From contig NC_016645.1 in assembly GCF_000234805.1 (NCBI RefSeq), positions 2,270,391-2,334,390 of the forward strand: a stretch of 64,000 nt of DNA, in the 5' to 3' direction. A program made the translations under genes and the position numbers. Shown here in pieces: positions 9,001 to 15,398 of this stretch. A model generated the notes under the pieces. That model saw only the letters and a program-made list of their open reading frames with translations, had not been told where the DNA came from and made no database searches. The DNA comes from Pyrobaculum ferrireducens (GTDB taxonomy: Archaea; Thermoproteota; Thermoprotei; Thermoproteales; Thermoproteaceae). How positions within the stretch are numbered: position 1 is the first letter of the stretch; each line of letters begins with the position of its first letter.

Positions 9001-9997
9001 GTTCGTCTTCGTGGCGAATTCACGCTTCCTGTATCAGGGCGAGAACTCAAGAGTGCAACAGATGTGGTACAGCTTCGAGCTGTACCCCTCGCTGTATCTG
9101 TGGGTCAACCCGGTGGACGCCCAGTTGCTGGGCCTAAAAACTGGCGATACCGTTAGGGTTAGATTTTTGATTCAGGCGCTAAACGACTTGGAGGTGAGTA
9201 GCTTCGTGACGAAGGTCTGGGTCACGCCTAGGGTGAGGGAGGGCGTCGTCGTGTTGCTCCACGGCGCGTATAGGTGGAGGCCTAAGTGGTGGGACTACGG
9301 CAAGGTGCTGAACACCGCCGGCTCGTACCCCACCTCGGCCGTGTTCCAAACCGTCGACATATCGGTGGACGGGGCGCCGCTCGTCGACAAGATCATGGCG
9401 GGGGACTTCAACTGGAAGAAGCTGAAGTGGACAAAAGTCGCCGATCCAGCTCCGGTGGCTGAGGAGGAGCTGGCAAACAAAGTCGCAATTACCAAGCTGT
9501 ATAGGGAGAGGGGCATGCCGTATTGGGACTTGGCTAAGTTTGTCTGGTGGAGGGAGACCGGCACCACCTATGACTTCGTACTGCCGCAGACCAACGACCC
9601 CATCGCCTGGACTAACATGTGGCACTTCAAGGTTAGGATTGAGAAGGCCGATCCCAAGGAGTACGGCTCTATGGAGTTTGACTTCGAGGCGGCTAAGATG
9701 GCCTTCGACTTCTTCTACAAGCTACTGACTCACGGAAGCGACGGCGAGCTGTCTAAGACTATATACAGCTTCTGGAAGCAGAGGTGGGGCCTCGACCTGA
9801 AGTTCCCGAGGATACTTGGCATAATCACCGGCGAGGTGCTGTGTCCAAACAAGAAGCCCGGGGCGCCGGGTTGCGCGAGGCCTGATTTCATCGGCATGAG
9901 GAGGACGTTCCTATGGGGGCTTGGGATAGGGCCCAAGCCTGTTAAGTCGGCGTACTACTGGCCGCCGAAGATGCCCGACTTGAGAAAACTTCCGTGA
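6035..9997 (+). CDS. Tat-exported molybdopterin oxidoreductase, catalytic subunit
   Basis: This 1320-residue enzyme belongs to the DMSO reductase superfamily. The ATG at 6035 gives a twin-arginine leader (RRDFLKAAAAAAAVGLSLSA), so the complex acts outside the cytoplasmic membrane. C119-x2-C122-x3-C126 and C155 would bind the proximal [4Fe-4S] cluster. C264, in HTNLCSSG, is the best candidate for the molybdenum ligand, which points to the cysteine-ligated group (thiosulfate, polysulfide, tetrathionate, arsenate or formate-type enzymes). The aspartate-ligated NarG type is less likely. A C-terminal cofactor-binding barrel is present (LYLWVNPVDAQLLGLKTGD). The protein is unusually long and the substrate cannot be read from sequence. 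Confidence 0.8.
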   Translation: MTVQITRRDFLKAAAAAAAVGLSLSAFARAQYLYPEVEKGQNWWSGQTGRFGNYATLYRVPPTGKIVETGGSLELSTPEGLKTVKLKWWENWIDWREYDANAWPKPRERRYFIATGGVCGGCEVTCHFVVWIDKETKLARKIMVNPFSKNNWGLCVRGQSAAAAAAHPDRIVYILSKIDPRTGQRVGARGDDNFIRISYDDSLEIVASYYAKAFYEYFVEGNVIGSMRLHWHEGRPLQTGFFTHHPWTKDWEQQHSFGSHTNLCSSGARLGNLLWIAMDRNSPDYYNAKTVVQHGMGHLGDAAHFLMSHGPRLAVARFKGAKVISVREKYFHTELLADYWVTPWPGTEAWLWAAVANVLINELNAVDWEFVRKWWNWDWFLRDRKLLDHLYRNGYIKTPPPEDIYGVTDDGVIYIKDYNKAWSYFQQFLKEYFSNFTPEYAAWVTRLNARTPPPDPITPEEVQKAVTLIRAIAKEVAAAGKALSINQWRGPGQTYGGWMLARMFYLLIALTGAVGTVGGTGAASWHNTDFFYYWWQGTLAAQVLKRKLEGPAVWNINMIAPEESAFGAYDPTNTIPFRMYDPEWQNYWRRLGFVVPDKVYVWVSRVVNPLAAYQAGAQWVRFFANPEKIELKVHMTQFWNESCYFSDLCISEGHWFERHDPQPAAPGIYAPDRWFSVRWPSYVIFLMRTGWAPRDLHRATLEAHQYIGLGDVISPEEWYMEMVWRAVAKTVLMAKQNGKPVDDLLKDKEVDYLGLKVKIPSLADRLAFLIDANRGKRYAAQLGIDPAQLPERLIRDLYDGRITYEQFVNDIRKQLLPTMWDMYNWAVYAFSPTVVKFSKDQDLEPVEALELYQFVIHDTNIYADKVYLRKIPREQVARVDPITKLAYDSAGNIIGVEIDGEVYLGFNALGTVTHTLKLEWYSPIMAEQELREISIPIIPLESDLKKAMQGDVAAVQKLINMKLHYVIPIHDFWGRIPGLTTGIDVKKGEFVFVANSRFLYQGENSRVQQMWYSFELYPSLYLWVNPVDAQLLGLKTGDTVRVRFLIQALNDLEVSSFVTKVWVTPRVREGVVVLLHGAYRWRPKWWDYGKVLNTAGSYPTSAVFQTVDISVDGAPLVDKIMAGDFNWKKLKWTKVADPAPVAEEELANKVAITKLYRERGMPYWDLAKFVWWRETGTTYDFVLPQTNDPIAWTNMWHFKVRIEKADPKEYGSMEFDFEAAKMAFDFFYKLLTHGSDGELSKTIYSFWKQRWGLDLKFPRILGIITGEVLCPNKKPGAPGCARPDFIGMRRTFLWGLGIGPKPVKSAYYWPPKMPDLRKLP

Positions 9998-10560
9998 TAT
10001 ACATCTACAGCGTTCCAAAAACCCACTTTTTCCTCCCCTCCCTCCTCCCCAGGGGGGTTTCCCTACTCCTCCCCCTACCCCGTTGCGACCTCCTTCTCCT
10101 CCACGCCTACGGCCACCTCTCCAAGTCGGAGCTGTTGGCGAAGCTGGGGCTAAGCGACGGGTTTTACATGCGCCGGCGCCAGCTAATCGCGCTTCTCCCC
10201 ACCCTGTCGAAGCTGTACCACGTGCGTTGCTACGCAGAGCTTGAAGAGGAGAGGGCGAGGGAGCGCCTCTTCTACGAAGTGGCCAAGGCGGTGTATACCC
10301 AGTTCTACCACGGCGCCGCGGCGGAGGTGCGCGTCGACATTGGCAAGACATGTCCAGAGGGGGGAGTGGTAGTTGTGGATAACTACATCGACTACATGAG
10401 GATGAGGAGTTGCGGCGACTGGGTCTACCTAGCCGAGCCGAGGCCCACACCTGTAGAAGAGTATCTACTGTCCGGGAGGCTTGACGTAGACAAGTATTTA
10501 AAATTCCTACATATGGTATATGCAAGGGGATATGAGGAGGCCGTCTCGTCTCTTTACTAG
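9994..10560 (+). CDS. Hypothetical protein of the molybdoenzyme operon
   Basis: This is a 188-residue protein of unknown family. It starts at a GTG that overlaps the catalytic-subunit stop codon (GTGA), so it is almost certainly translated with the enzyme. A mid-protein segment is rich in Arg/Glu (YAELEEERARERLFYEV) and two cysteines lie at TCPEG and SCGDW. Position suggests a second assembly factor or accessory subunit, but no motif proves it. The last 41 bp overlap the next ferredoxin gene. Confidence 0.6.
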   Translation: MIYIYSVPKTHFFLPSLLPRGVSLLLPLPRCDLLLLHAYGHLSKSELLAKLGLSDGFYMRRRQLIALLPTLSKLYHVRCYAELEEERARERLFYEVAKAVYTQFYHGAAAEVRVDIGKTCPEGGVVVVDNYIDYMRMRSCGDWVYLAEPRPTPVEEYLLSGRLDVDKYLKFLHMVYARGYEEAVSSLY

Positions 10561-10936
10561 AAAAGTTGCGAGGATTGACCCATCCCGCTGTAGGAAATGC
10601 AACCTCTGTGTAAAGTCGTGTCCAGTGGGTGCCCTCAAGCCCCCCGCCGTCGCCGCCTCTCTATGTGTGGGATGCGGAATCTGCACATACTCGTGCCCCC
10701 TCGGCGCCATTTCAATCCACACAGTCGTGAGCAGGGGGGCTCTAGCCGCCATTCTGCTAATCTTGCTAATTGCGGGCGGCTCTCTATACCTCGCATTATC
10801 TACCCCCAGCTACTACGCCAACGAAGCGACTCCAATAAACTTCACCACGACGCTCGTCACGCCCACCTTTACGCCCACTAACGTCACCATGCCCACCGGA
10901 GAGGAGGCGGCAGGCGCAGGATCTGGATTTGGCTAA
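10520..10936 (+). CDS. Membrane-anchored 2x[4Fe-4S] ferredoxin
   Basis: The protein has two ferredoxin motifs near residues 24-65 (CRKCNLCVKSCPVG and CVGCGICTYSCPLG). One hydrophobic helix follows (GALAAILLILLIAGGSLYLAL), then a Thr/Pro-rich tail. The layout predicts a cytoplasmic ferredoxin domain tethered to the membrane with a short external tail. It probably links a cytoplasmic electron donor or acceptor to the respiratory complex encoded just upstream. The start may be the ATG at 10520 or the one at 10532; both lie inside the preceding gene, which supports co-transcription. Confidence 0.75.
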   Translation: MQGDMRRPSRLFTRKVARIDPSRCRKCNLCVKSCPVGALKPPAVAASLCVGCGICTYSCPLGAISIHTVVSRGALAAILLILLIAGGSLYLALSTPSYYANEATPINFTTTLVTPTFTPTNVTMPTGEEAAGAGSGFG

Positions 10937-11131
10937 GCCCCGACGCCGCCCAATTCCGAGGAGATGCCCCCAACGCGCCGTGAGGCCCGTTATTTTTTGA
11001 GGCGTCGACCGCAACGCCGACGACGTAGGAGCAGTATCTGAGCACCAGACCCACATGTGGTCGTCGGAAAACGGAAGTGTCCTAATCGCCGGCGTATTCA
11101 CCTGGGGAGGAGTTGCCGGCGTTTTTGACCA

Positions 11132-11461
11132 CTACGAGGAGACTTCGTAGCTGTATTCCTCTCCGTACAGCACGATCTTGACATGTCTCTTTCTGACCTG
11201 CACTAGGCGCCTGGGCCGTAGCACCACGGTGTAGCTACCGTCGGGGTTTTGTTTGTAGGACTCCACAGCCCATTCCTCCCCGGCGCAGTCAGAGTACATG
11301 TAGGCAAAGTCCTCGAAGTAGTCGTAGGTGCCGCAGGTGTAGCACATATTCCCCGAAAACCTAGCCACTAGCCGCTCCGGCCCCCGCTCCAGTACCTCGA
11401 CCACAGCCTCAGCCCCGAAGACGGCTCTAAACCTCCCCAGCGCCTCCTCGACGCAATCCAC
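11132..11461 (-). CDS. Hypothetical cysteine-containing protein
   Basis: This is a protein of about 109 residues with no recognised family. A CYTC motif is followed by acidic and aromatic residues (YDYFEDFAYMYSDC). I prefer the GTG at 11461 because a TATA element (ACTTAAAATG) is centred 25 bp before it. An ATG at 11482 would add a CVDC pair and lie inside that TATA. If that longer start is used, CVDC and CYTC could together form a zinc site. It stands alone between the molybdoenzyme operon and a regulator. Confidence 0.55.
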   Translation of the reverse strand: MDCVEEALGRFRAVFGAEAVVEVLERGPERLVARFSGNMCYTCGTYDYFEDFAYMYSDCAGEEWAVESYKQNPDGSYTVVLRPRRLVQVRKRHVKIVLYGEEYSYEVSS

Positions 11462-11573
11462 GCACAGAGAGCCAGTCCCCATTTTAAGTATTACCCGCCG
11501 CGGCGCCGCCGGCCCCGGCGTCTGTAAAAAGTAATTTCACTAACTGGTTTATAGGGATTTCCCCTTATCATCA

Positions 11574-12359
11574 ATGGAGGGTTGGGTAGATGGGGGTGGG
11601 TTTAGACGGGTCGAGTCGCTTACCTACGAGGAGAGGACAATCTTGACTCTCCTGGTGACTAGTAGCAGGGCGAACATCAGCCAGATCGCCAGGAGGCTTG
11701 GGGTTTCGCGTCAGCTTGTGTGGTACACCTTGAGGAGGCTGAGGGAGAGGGGCCTCGTGGGGCCTCCGCTTGTATACGTGAGGCCCGACGTCGTGGGGCT
11801 CTACTACGCCTTTTTCCAAAGCGAGAGGGAGCCCGAGGACTACACAGTCCTGAAGTTCGAGACCCTTGAGGGCGCCTACATCTTCGCCGTGCCCTTCCAC
11901 ACCTTCGACGAGCTTGAGCTCCTCGCCAAGAGGTACGGGAAGCCCTGGTTCGTCCCCCGGCTCACCCCCAAGTCCCTCACGCCCCTGCAGCGTGAGGCCC
12001 TGCGCAGATACGTTGCTAGGCCCGACTTCACCTCTGTAGACATCGCAGAGGAGCTCAACCTCCCCAAAACCAAAGCCAAGAACCTGGCCCGGTGGGTTAG
12101 GCAAAACGTCAACGTCACCTACTGGGTTGATTTGAAGAGGGCTGGTATCGCGGCTTTGGCTGTCAAGACGGAGGCCCCCCTAGGCGCGTACGCCTCGCAC
12201 AAGTTTTTCAAATGCTTCGCATACGCCATAGGCTTCTACGCAGTAGCCTTCCCAGACCTAGGAACAGCCGCGGAATTCGTCAGAAAAATGAGGTCGGCCG
12301 ACCCCGACGCACAGATACACCTACTCGTCAACTACGAACTACGGCCCCCGCGTATCTAG
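11574..12359 (+). CDS. Lrp/AsnC-like two-domain HTH regulator
   Basis: This 261-residue protein contains two helix-turn-helix units. The first is at residues 18-60 (ANISQIARRLGVSRQLVWYT) and the second near residue 145 (TSVDIAEELNLPKTKAKNLA). The remainder resembles a ligand-binding or dimerisation part. The first unit is of Lrp/AsnC-like or TrmB-like type. A TATA element (TGGTTTATAGG) lies about 25 bp before the ATG. The target genes are unknown; the nearest candidates are the molybdoenzyme locus and the HEPN/MNT remnant downstream. Confidence 0.7.
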   Translation: MEGWVDGGGFRRVESLTYEERTILTLLVTSSRANISQIARRLGVSRQLVWYTLRRLRERGLVGPPLVYVRPDVVGLYYAFFQSEREPEDYTVLKFETLEGAYIFAVPFHTFDELELLAKRYGKPWFVPRLTPKSLTPLQREALRRYVARPDFTSVDIAEELNLPKTKAKNLARWVRQNVNVTYWVDLKRAGIAALAVKTEAPLGAYASHKFFKCFAYAIGFYAVAFPDLGTAAEFVRKMRSADPDAQIHLLVNYELRPPRI

Positions 12360-12457
12360 CGCCGCGCTTCACGGCGCCCTAGTTTAAAAACCACGGCTCT
12401 CACTAAGCCGCGAGTTTTCTTCTAGAGAATTCGAGATATTGGAGAGCCGCCGGGGCG

Positions 12458-12749
12458 ATGCTGGAGATGGGGGAGTACAATCTGGTGCTTTTCCACCTAG
12501 AGCAAGCCCTACAGCTCTGCCTTAAGTACAGGATCTACGAGAAGTACGGCGACTTTCCAAAAACCCACAGTCTTAAACAGCTGTTGGCGGAGCTCGGCGC
12601 AGAGGTTGGGGATAGACCCCCTAGTGATTGACCTTTTGGAAGACGCCTACATAGGGCCGCGCTACATTCCGGTGAGATACTCCAGGGAAAGCGCCCACCG
12701 GGCGCATCGAGAGGTGGAGAGGGCGCTCCGCGCGCTGTCATGTCTCTAG
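12458..12749 (+). pseudogene. HEPN-domain protein, frameshifted
   Basis: Two adjacent frames together give a HEPN domain. The first, from the ATG at 12458, reads EMGEYNLVLFHLEQALQLCL and ends at a TGA at 12629. The second, reading VIDLLEDAYIGPRYIPVRYS, ends at 12749. Removing one base from the GGGG or CCCC run at about 12607-12620 joins them. HEPN proteins pair with MNT nucleotidyltransferases as toxin-antitoxin modules, and the MNT partner starts 10 bp before the HEPN stop. The open frame also continues upstream to about 12407 with no start codon, so the N-terminus may be damaged too. The cause may be real decay or a sequencing error. Confidence 0.65.
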
Positions 12750-13078
12750 GGCTATACAGGCGGCTCTGGGAGAGGAGGGCAGAGGAGCTCCGCAATCTCT
12801 GGGCCACGTTGGAGAGGCTCAAAGCTAGGGCACGGGAGCTGGACCCCGGGGCCCAGGTCTATGTCTTTGGTAGCTTCGCCAAAGGGACCCACCGACCTGA
12901 CAGCGACGTGGATGTGCTTGTAGTCACCAGTCTTGCAGAGACCGAAGAGGGGCGCCTCTACGTCAGAGCCGAGCTCGGGAGGATTCTGAGCCCCTACTCC
13001 CCAATCGAGCTACACATAGCCACGCCGGAGCAGTTCGCGTGGTATCTCCAATTTCTGGACGTCTACGTAGAGGTGTAG
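12740..13078 (+). CDS. MNT-type nucleotidyltransferase (antitoxin of HEPN/MNT pair)
   Basis: This 112-residue minimal nucleotidyltransferase carries the GS motif at residues 44-45 (YVFGSFAKGT) and the catalytic-type D56-x-D58 (SDVDVLVV). A third acidic position is likely in PIELHIA. MNT antitoxins AMPylate or bind their HEPN RNase partner. The ATG overlaps the end of the HEPN frame, the usual arrangement for this module. All key residues are kept although the HEPN gene is broken. Confidence 0.8.
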   Translation: MSLGLYRRLWERRAEELRNLWATLERLKARARELDPGAQVYVFGSFAKGTHRPDSDVDVLVVTSLAETEEGRLYVRAELGRILSPYSPIELHIATPEQFAWYLQFLDVYVEV

Positions 13079-13139
13079 TGGGGCCTCGCCCACGGCGCTG
13101 TTCTCAAAAATATTTTTATACTCCGGCGCAGAGCTTCTC

Positions 13140-13529
13140 ATGGATATATCAGAGATCATAGGCACAGTTGCGAAAAGCGTAGACCCCATCGCGGTAATTC
13201 AAGCTCTGGCTAAGGAGAAAAAACTCGACAAAGACGATATCCAGATTCTACTACTCACCTCAATACTTGAACATCTTAAAACCATGAATACAAAGCTTGA
13301 AAACTTGGCGTCTAAAGTTGGGAACATGGAGACAGAGTTGAAAAATCTTAGAAATGAGGTAGCCGCTCTAAGGGAGGACGTGAGGAATATGCATAGAGAT
13401 TTGAGAGATAGACTTGACTTGATTAGCAACCAGCTGAGAGTGTTGAATACCAACATCGCCTCTACATATGAGCTGACCTCAAAGGTTGTGTCGGTGTTGA
13501 TGTCCAAGGGCCTCCCGGTGGCGCCGTAG
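13140..13529 (+). CDS. Coiled-coil protein
   Basis: This 129-residue protein has a long heptad-like coiled coil at about residues 45-110 (LASKVGNMETELKNLRNEVA and following). Short ordered ends flank it. A TATA element (ATATTTTTATACT) lies about 25 bp before the ATG, so it is a monocistronic gene. Codon use is richer in A and T than the flanking genes. Function unknown; a structural or partner-binding protein is the simplest guess. Confidence 0.65.
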   Translation: MDISEIIGTVAKSVDPIAVIQALAKEKKLDKDDIQILLLTSILEHLKTMNTKLENLASKVGNMETELKNLRNEVAALREDVRNMHRDLRDRLDLISNQLRVLNTNIASTYELTSKVVSVLMSKGLPVAP

Positions 13530-13531
13530 TT

Positions 13532-13680
13532 GCGGTTTTAACACACGGCGGGTTCACGCCGATGTTTCTACTCTCCCGCATTAACACTCCACGAGACAGT
13601 TGAAATATTCTCTGTTAACTGCGCGTTTCAACACACGCCGGGGTTTCACGCAGTGTTAGCTTGGGCAGACTAACACGCTT
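13532..13680. repeat. Palindrome-rich spacer with two related repeats
   Basis: Two similar units of about 35 bp lie at 13532-13566 and 13621-13656; both contain AACACACG, then a CGCC/GGCG-rich core, then TGTT. Each can fold on itself (AACA..GGCG / CGCC..TGTT in the first, AACAC / GTGTT in the second). A further inverted repeat, GTGTTAG at 13653-13659 and CTAACAC at 13670-13676, overlaps the second unit. No gene is visible between 13530 and 13800. A similar fold occurs at 39882-39920. Confidence 0.5.
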
Positions 13681-13800
13681 TACTAACATCTAATCAATAT
13701 CGATATAAGTCAACGGGACGTGGTTCCCCCGGATACCTGGCCATTGGGTTATCTAAAACTCGTTAGAATTTGATAATATTTGTACAACATAGTGTTTTGT

Positions 13801-14193
13801 CTACTGTTGTTGATATTCTTTTTTATCTTGTTCATTAGTTGTATTATTTGTTTGTTCTTTATTTGTTTTATTTTCATTTTCAGTGTTTTTTGGCAGTTGT
13901 GACATTTCTATTAGTGTTTCTACTAGCTTCTTCCCCTTCTCTGTGATTCTGAGATACGTCTTTATGTCCAGCCGCCTTCTCTGCACCAGTCCGTATTTCT
14001 CCAGTTTCACGGCGAAGGTGTAGAAAGTGGGGTTTACAAAGCCGTAGGGTAGCGCGTCTACGGCGTCTATCCATTTTATATGTTTGTTCGCGAAGTATAT
14101 CATGGCCAGGACCCGAAGGCCTTCACATCTCACCGTCTTTAGAAAGTCGTCAATCTGCTGGATAATCTTTATCTCGTTCTCCAAATCATCCAT
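13801..14193 (-). CDS. Winged-helix DNA-binding protein with low-complexity tail
   Basis: Residues 20-95 form a compact winged-helix domain (VNPTFYTFAVKLEKYGLVQR, then a wing and ITEKGKKLVETL). The last 33 residues are a disordered run of Asn, Gln, Glu, Lys and Thr, encoded by strikingly AT-rich DNA (13801-13900) unlike the rest of the gene. A TATA element (CTATAATAG) lies about 23 bp before the ATG at 14193. It is probably a transcription factor of unknown target. The tail could be a late addition or a drifting read-through of the original stop. Confidence 0.65.
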   Translation of the reverse strand: MDDLENEIKIIQQIDDFLKTVRCEGLRVLAMIYFANKHIKWIDAVDALPYGFVNPTFYTFAVKLEKYGLVQRRRLDIKTYLRITEKGKKLVETLIEMSQLPKNTENENKTNKEQTNNTTNEQDKKEYQQQ

Positions 14194-14225
14194 GAAGTAA
14201 AAAAGATGCCTCTATTATAGCTTGA

Positions 14226-14378
14226 TTAGAACTTGACTACCTCGGCAAGTAGGTTGGCGAGGTGGGGGGCGCTGTGTTGGAGTTTTTCATAGGCTGTCGA
14301 CACGTCGTCGTCTGGGGCCACTCCGTATCGGGTCAGCATGTATGCGTGCGGCCCCAGCACGTCTTTCACCGTCGCCAT
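14226..14378 (-). CDS. Small conserved protein, 50 residues
   Basis: I place the start at the ATG at 14378 because a strong TATA (ATTTTTTAAAATG) lies 26 bp upstream; the longer frame to 14444 would span that promoter. The product begins MATVKDVLG and contains LTRYGVAPDDDVSTAYEKL and SAPHLANLLAEVV. It is clearly related to the 53-residue product at 32522-32683, which has LLRYGIKPDDEVLYAIEVL and RAPHVARLLRTVV. Two copies with the same length and motif order make this a real gene family of unknown function. Confidence 0.65.
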   Translation of the reverse strand: MATVKDVLGPHAYMLTRYGVAPDDDVSTAYEKLQHSAPHLANLLAEVVKF

Positions 14379-14437
14379 GTTCGCGGCGTGTATCCATTTT
14401 AAAAAATGTTCCGTAGCGGTTTGTGGGGTACAATGCT

Positions 14438-14974
14438 TCACCACTTATGGGGCTCCGCCTCCCCAAGCGCCGCCGTCTTCAGCCTCTCCGGCCCGCCCAC
14501 GGCCTTTATAACAGCCGCCACAGACCTCGGGACCAGCTCCTCCCAGCGGGGGTCGCCCCTCAGCATGAGCTCCCTCACCCTTGTGGAGCTGTAGATCTCT
14601 CTCTGATACATGGGTTGCTGCTTGACTTCATACCCCGCCTCTCTGAATAGGAGCGCCACGTAGGGGTTCCCTGTGTACACCACGTGGAAGGGAGGCGCCA
14701 GAGACCTCACACGGCCCAGCCACTCTAGGTTGTTCTCCACGTTTGGCACCGGTATTACCACCACGCGGGAGAGGTCTACGCCGCCCTCGCGGAGGGCCTC
14801 CCTGAGCATCCAGATCCTCTCCCCCGCCGTGAAGGGGTCCTTCAAAATGTAGTTAAACTGGGCAGACCCGATGACCACAACCACCTCGTCCATCTCCCTA
14901 AGGATCTCCCTTATGGCGTGGACGTGGCCCCAGTGCGGCGGCTGGAACCTACCTGGGAACAAGCCGCGGCGCAT
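14438..14974 (-). CDS. nadM: Nicotinamide-nucleotide adenylyltransferase, archaeal type
   Basis: This 178-residue enzyme joins NMN (or its acid form) with ATP to make NAD. The nucleotidyltransferase signature GRFQPPHWGH at residues 8-17 and the C-terminal YSSTRVREL motif (equivalent of ISSTxIR) are both present. Length is normal for the archaeal family. A TATA element (AGATAAATAGG) is centred 25 bp before the ATG at 14974. It is divergent from panD, so the two cofactor-pathway genes share an intergenic region of about 70 bp. Confidence 0.92.
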   Translation of the reverse strand: MRRGLFPGRFQPPHWGHVHAIREILREMDEVVVVIGSAQFNYILKDPFTAGERIWMLREALREGGVDLSRVVVIPVPNVENNLEWLGRVRSLAPPFHVVYTGNPYVALLFREAGYEVKQQPMYQREIYSSTRVRELMLRGDPRWEELVPRSVAAVIKAVGGPERLKTAALGEAEPHKW

Positions 14975-15047
14975 GTCACACGCGGCGTCTCCCTATTTAT
15001 CTATCTCCGCCAGGGGGATGTTTATATACACGCGGCCCCGCCTCGCC

Positions 15048-15398
15048 ATGCCGGTTCTCCTGAGGAGTAAGGCGCATGGGCTTGTTGTCACTGGTAAGAA
15101 TCTGAACTACGAGGGGTCTCTCACCCTGGGGGTGGATATCATGAGGGCTGCGGGGTTCCACCGCCTTGAGAGGGTGGAGGTTTATAACGTGACTAACGGG
15201 GCTAGGTTCTCCACTTACCTACTGGAGGGGCCCGAGGGTGTCGTGGAGCTTAACGGGGCGGCGGCGAGGCTTGGGGAGGTCGGCGATGTGATTATCGTCA
15301 CGAGCTACGAATGTGTACAGGATGTGTCTAGCCACGTGGCTACGGTGGCTATCTTTAGGGGGAATAAGCTGGTGGAGGTGCGGCGTGTCAAAGCGTGA
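15048..15398 (+). CDS. panD: Aspartate 1-decarboxylase, pyruvoyl type
   Basis: This 116-residue proenzyme makes beta-alanine from aspartate for pantothenate and coenzyme A. The self-cleavage site is G23-S24 in NYEGSLTLGVDIM; the serine becomes the pyruvoyl group. The family motifs NGARFSTYLLEG and LNGAAARLGEVGDVIIVTSY are intact. I chose the ATG at 15048 because TTTATATAC lies 26 bp upstream. Bacterial-type PanD is uncommon in Archaea, many of which use a PLP-dependent decarboxylase. The 3' end overlaps the convergent pheS by 11 bp. Confidence 0.88.
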   Translation: MPVLLRSKAHGLVVTGKNLNYEGSLTLGVDIMRAAGFHRLERVEVYNVTNGARFSTYLLEGPEGVVELNGAAARLGEVGDVIIVTSYECVQDVSSHVATVAIFRGNKLVEVRRVKA

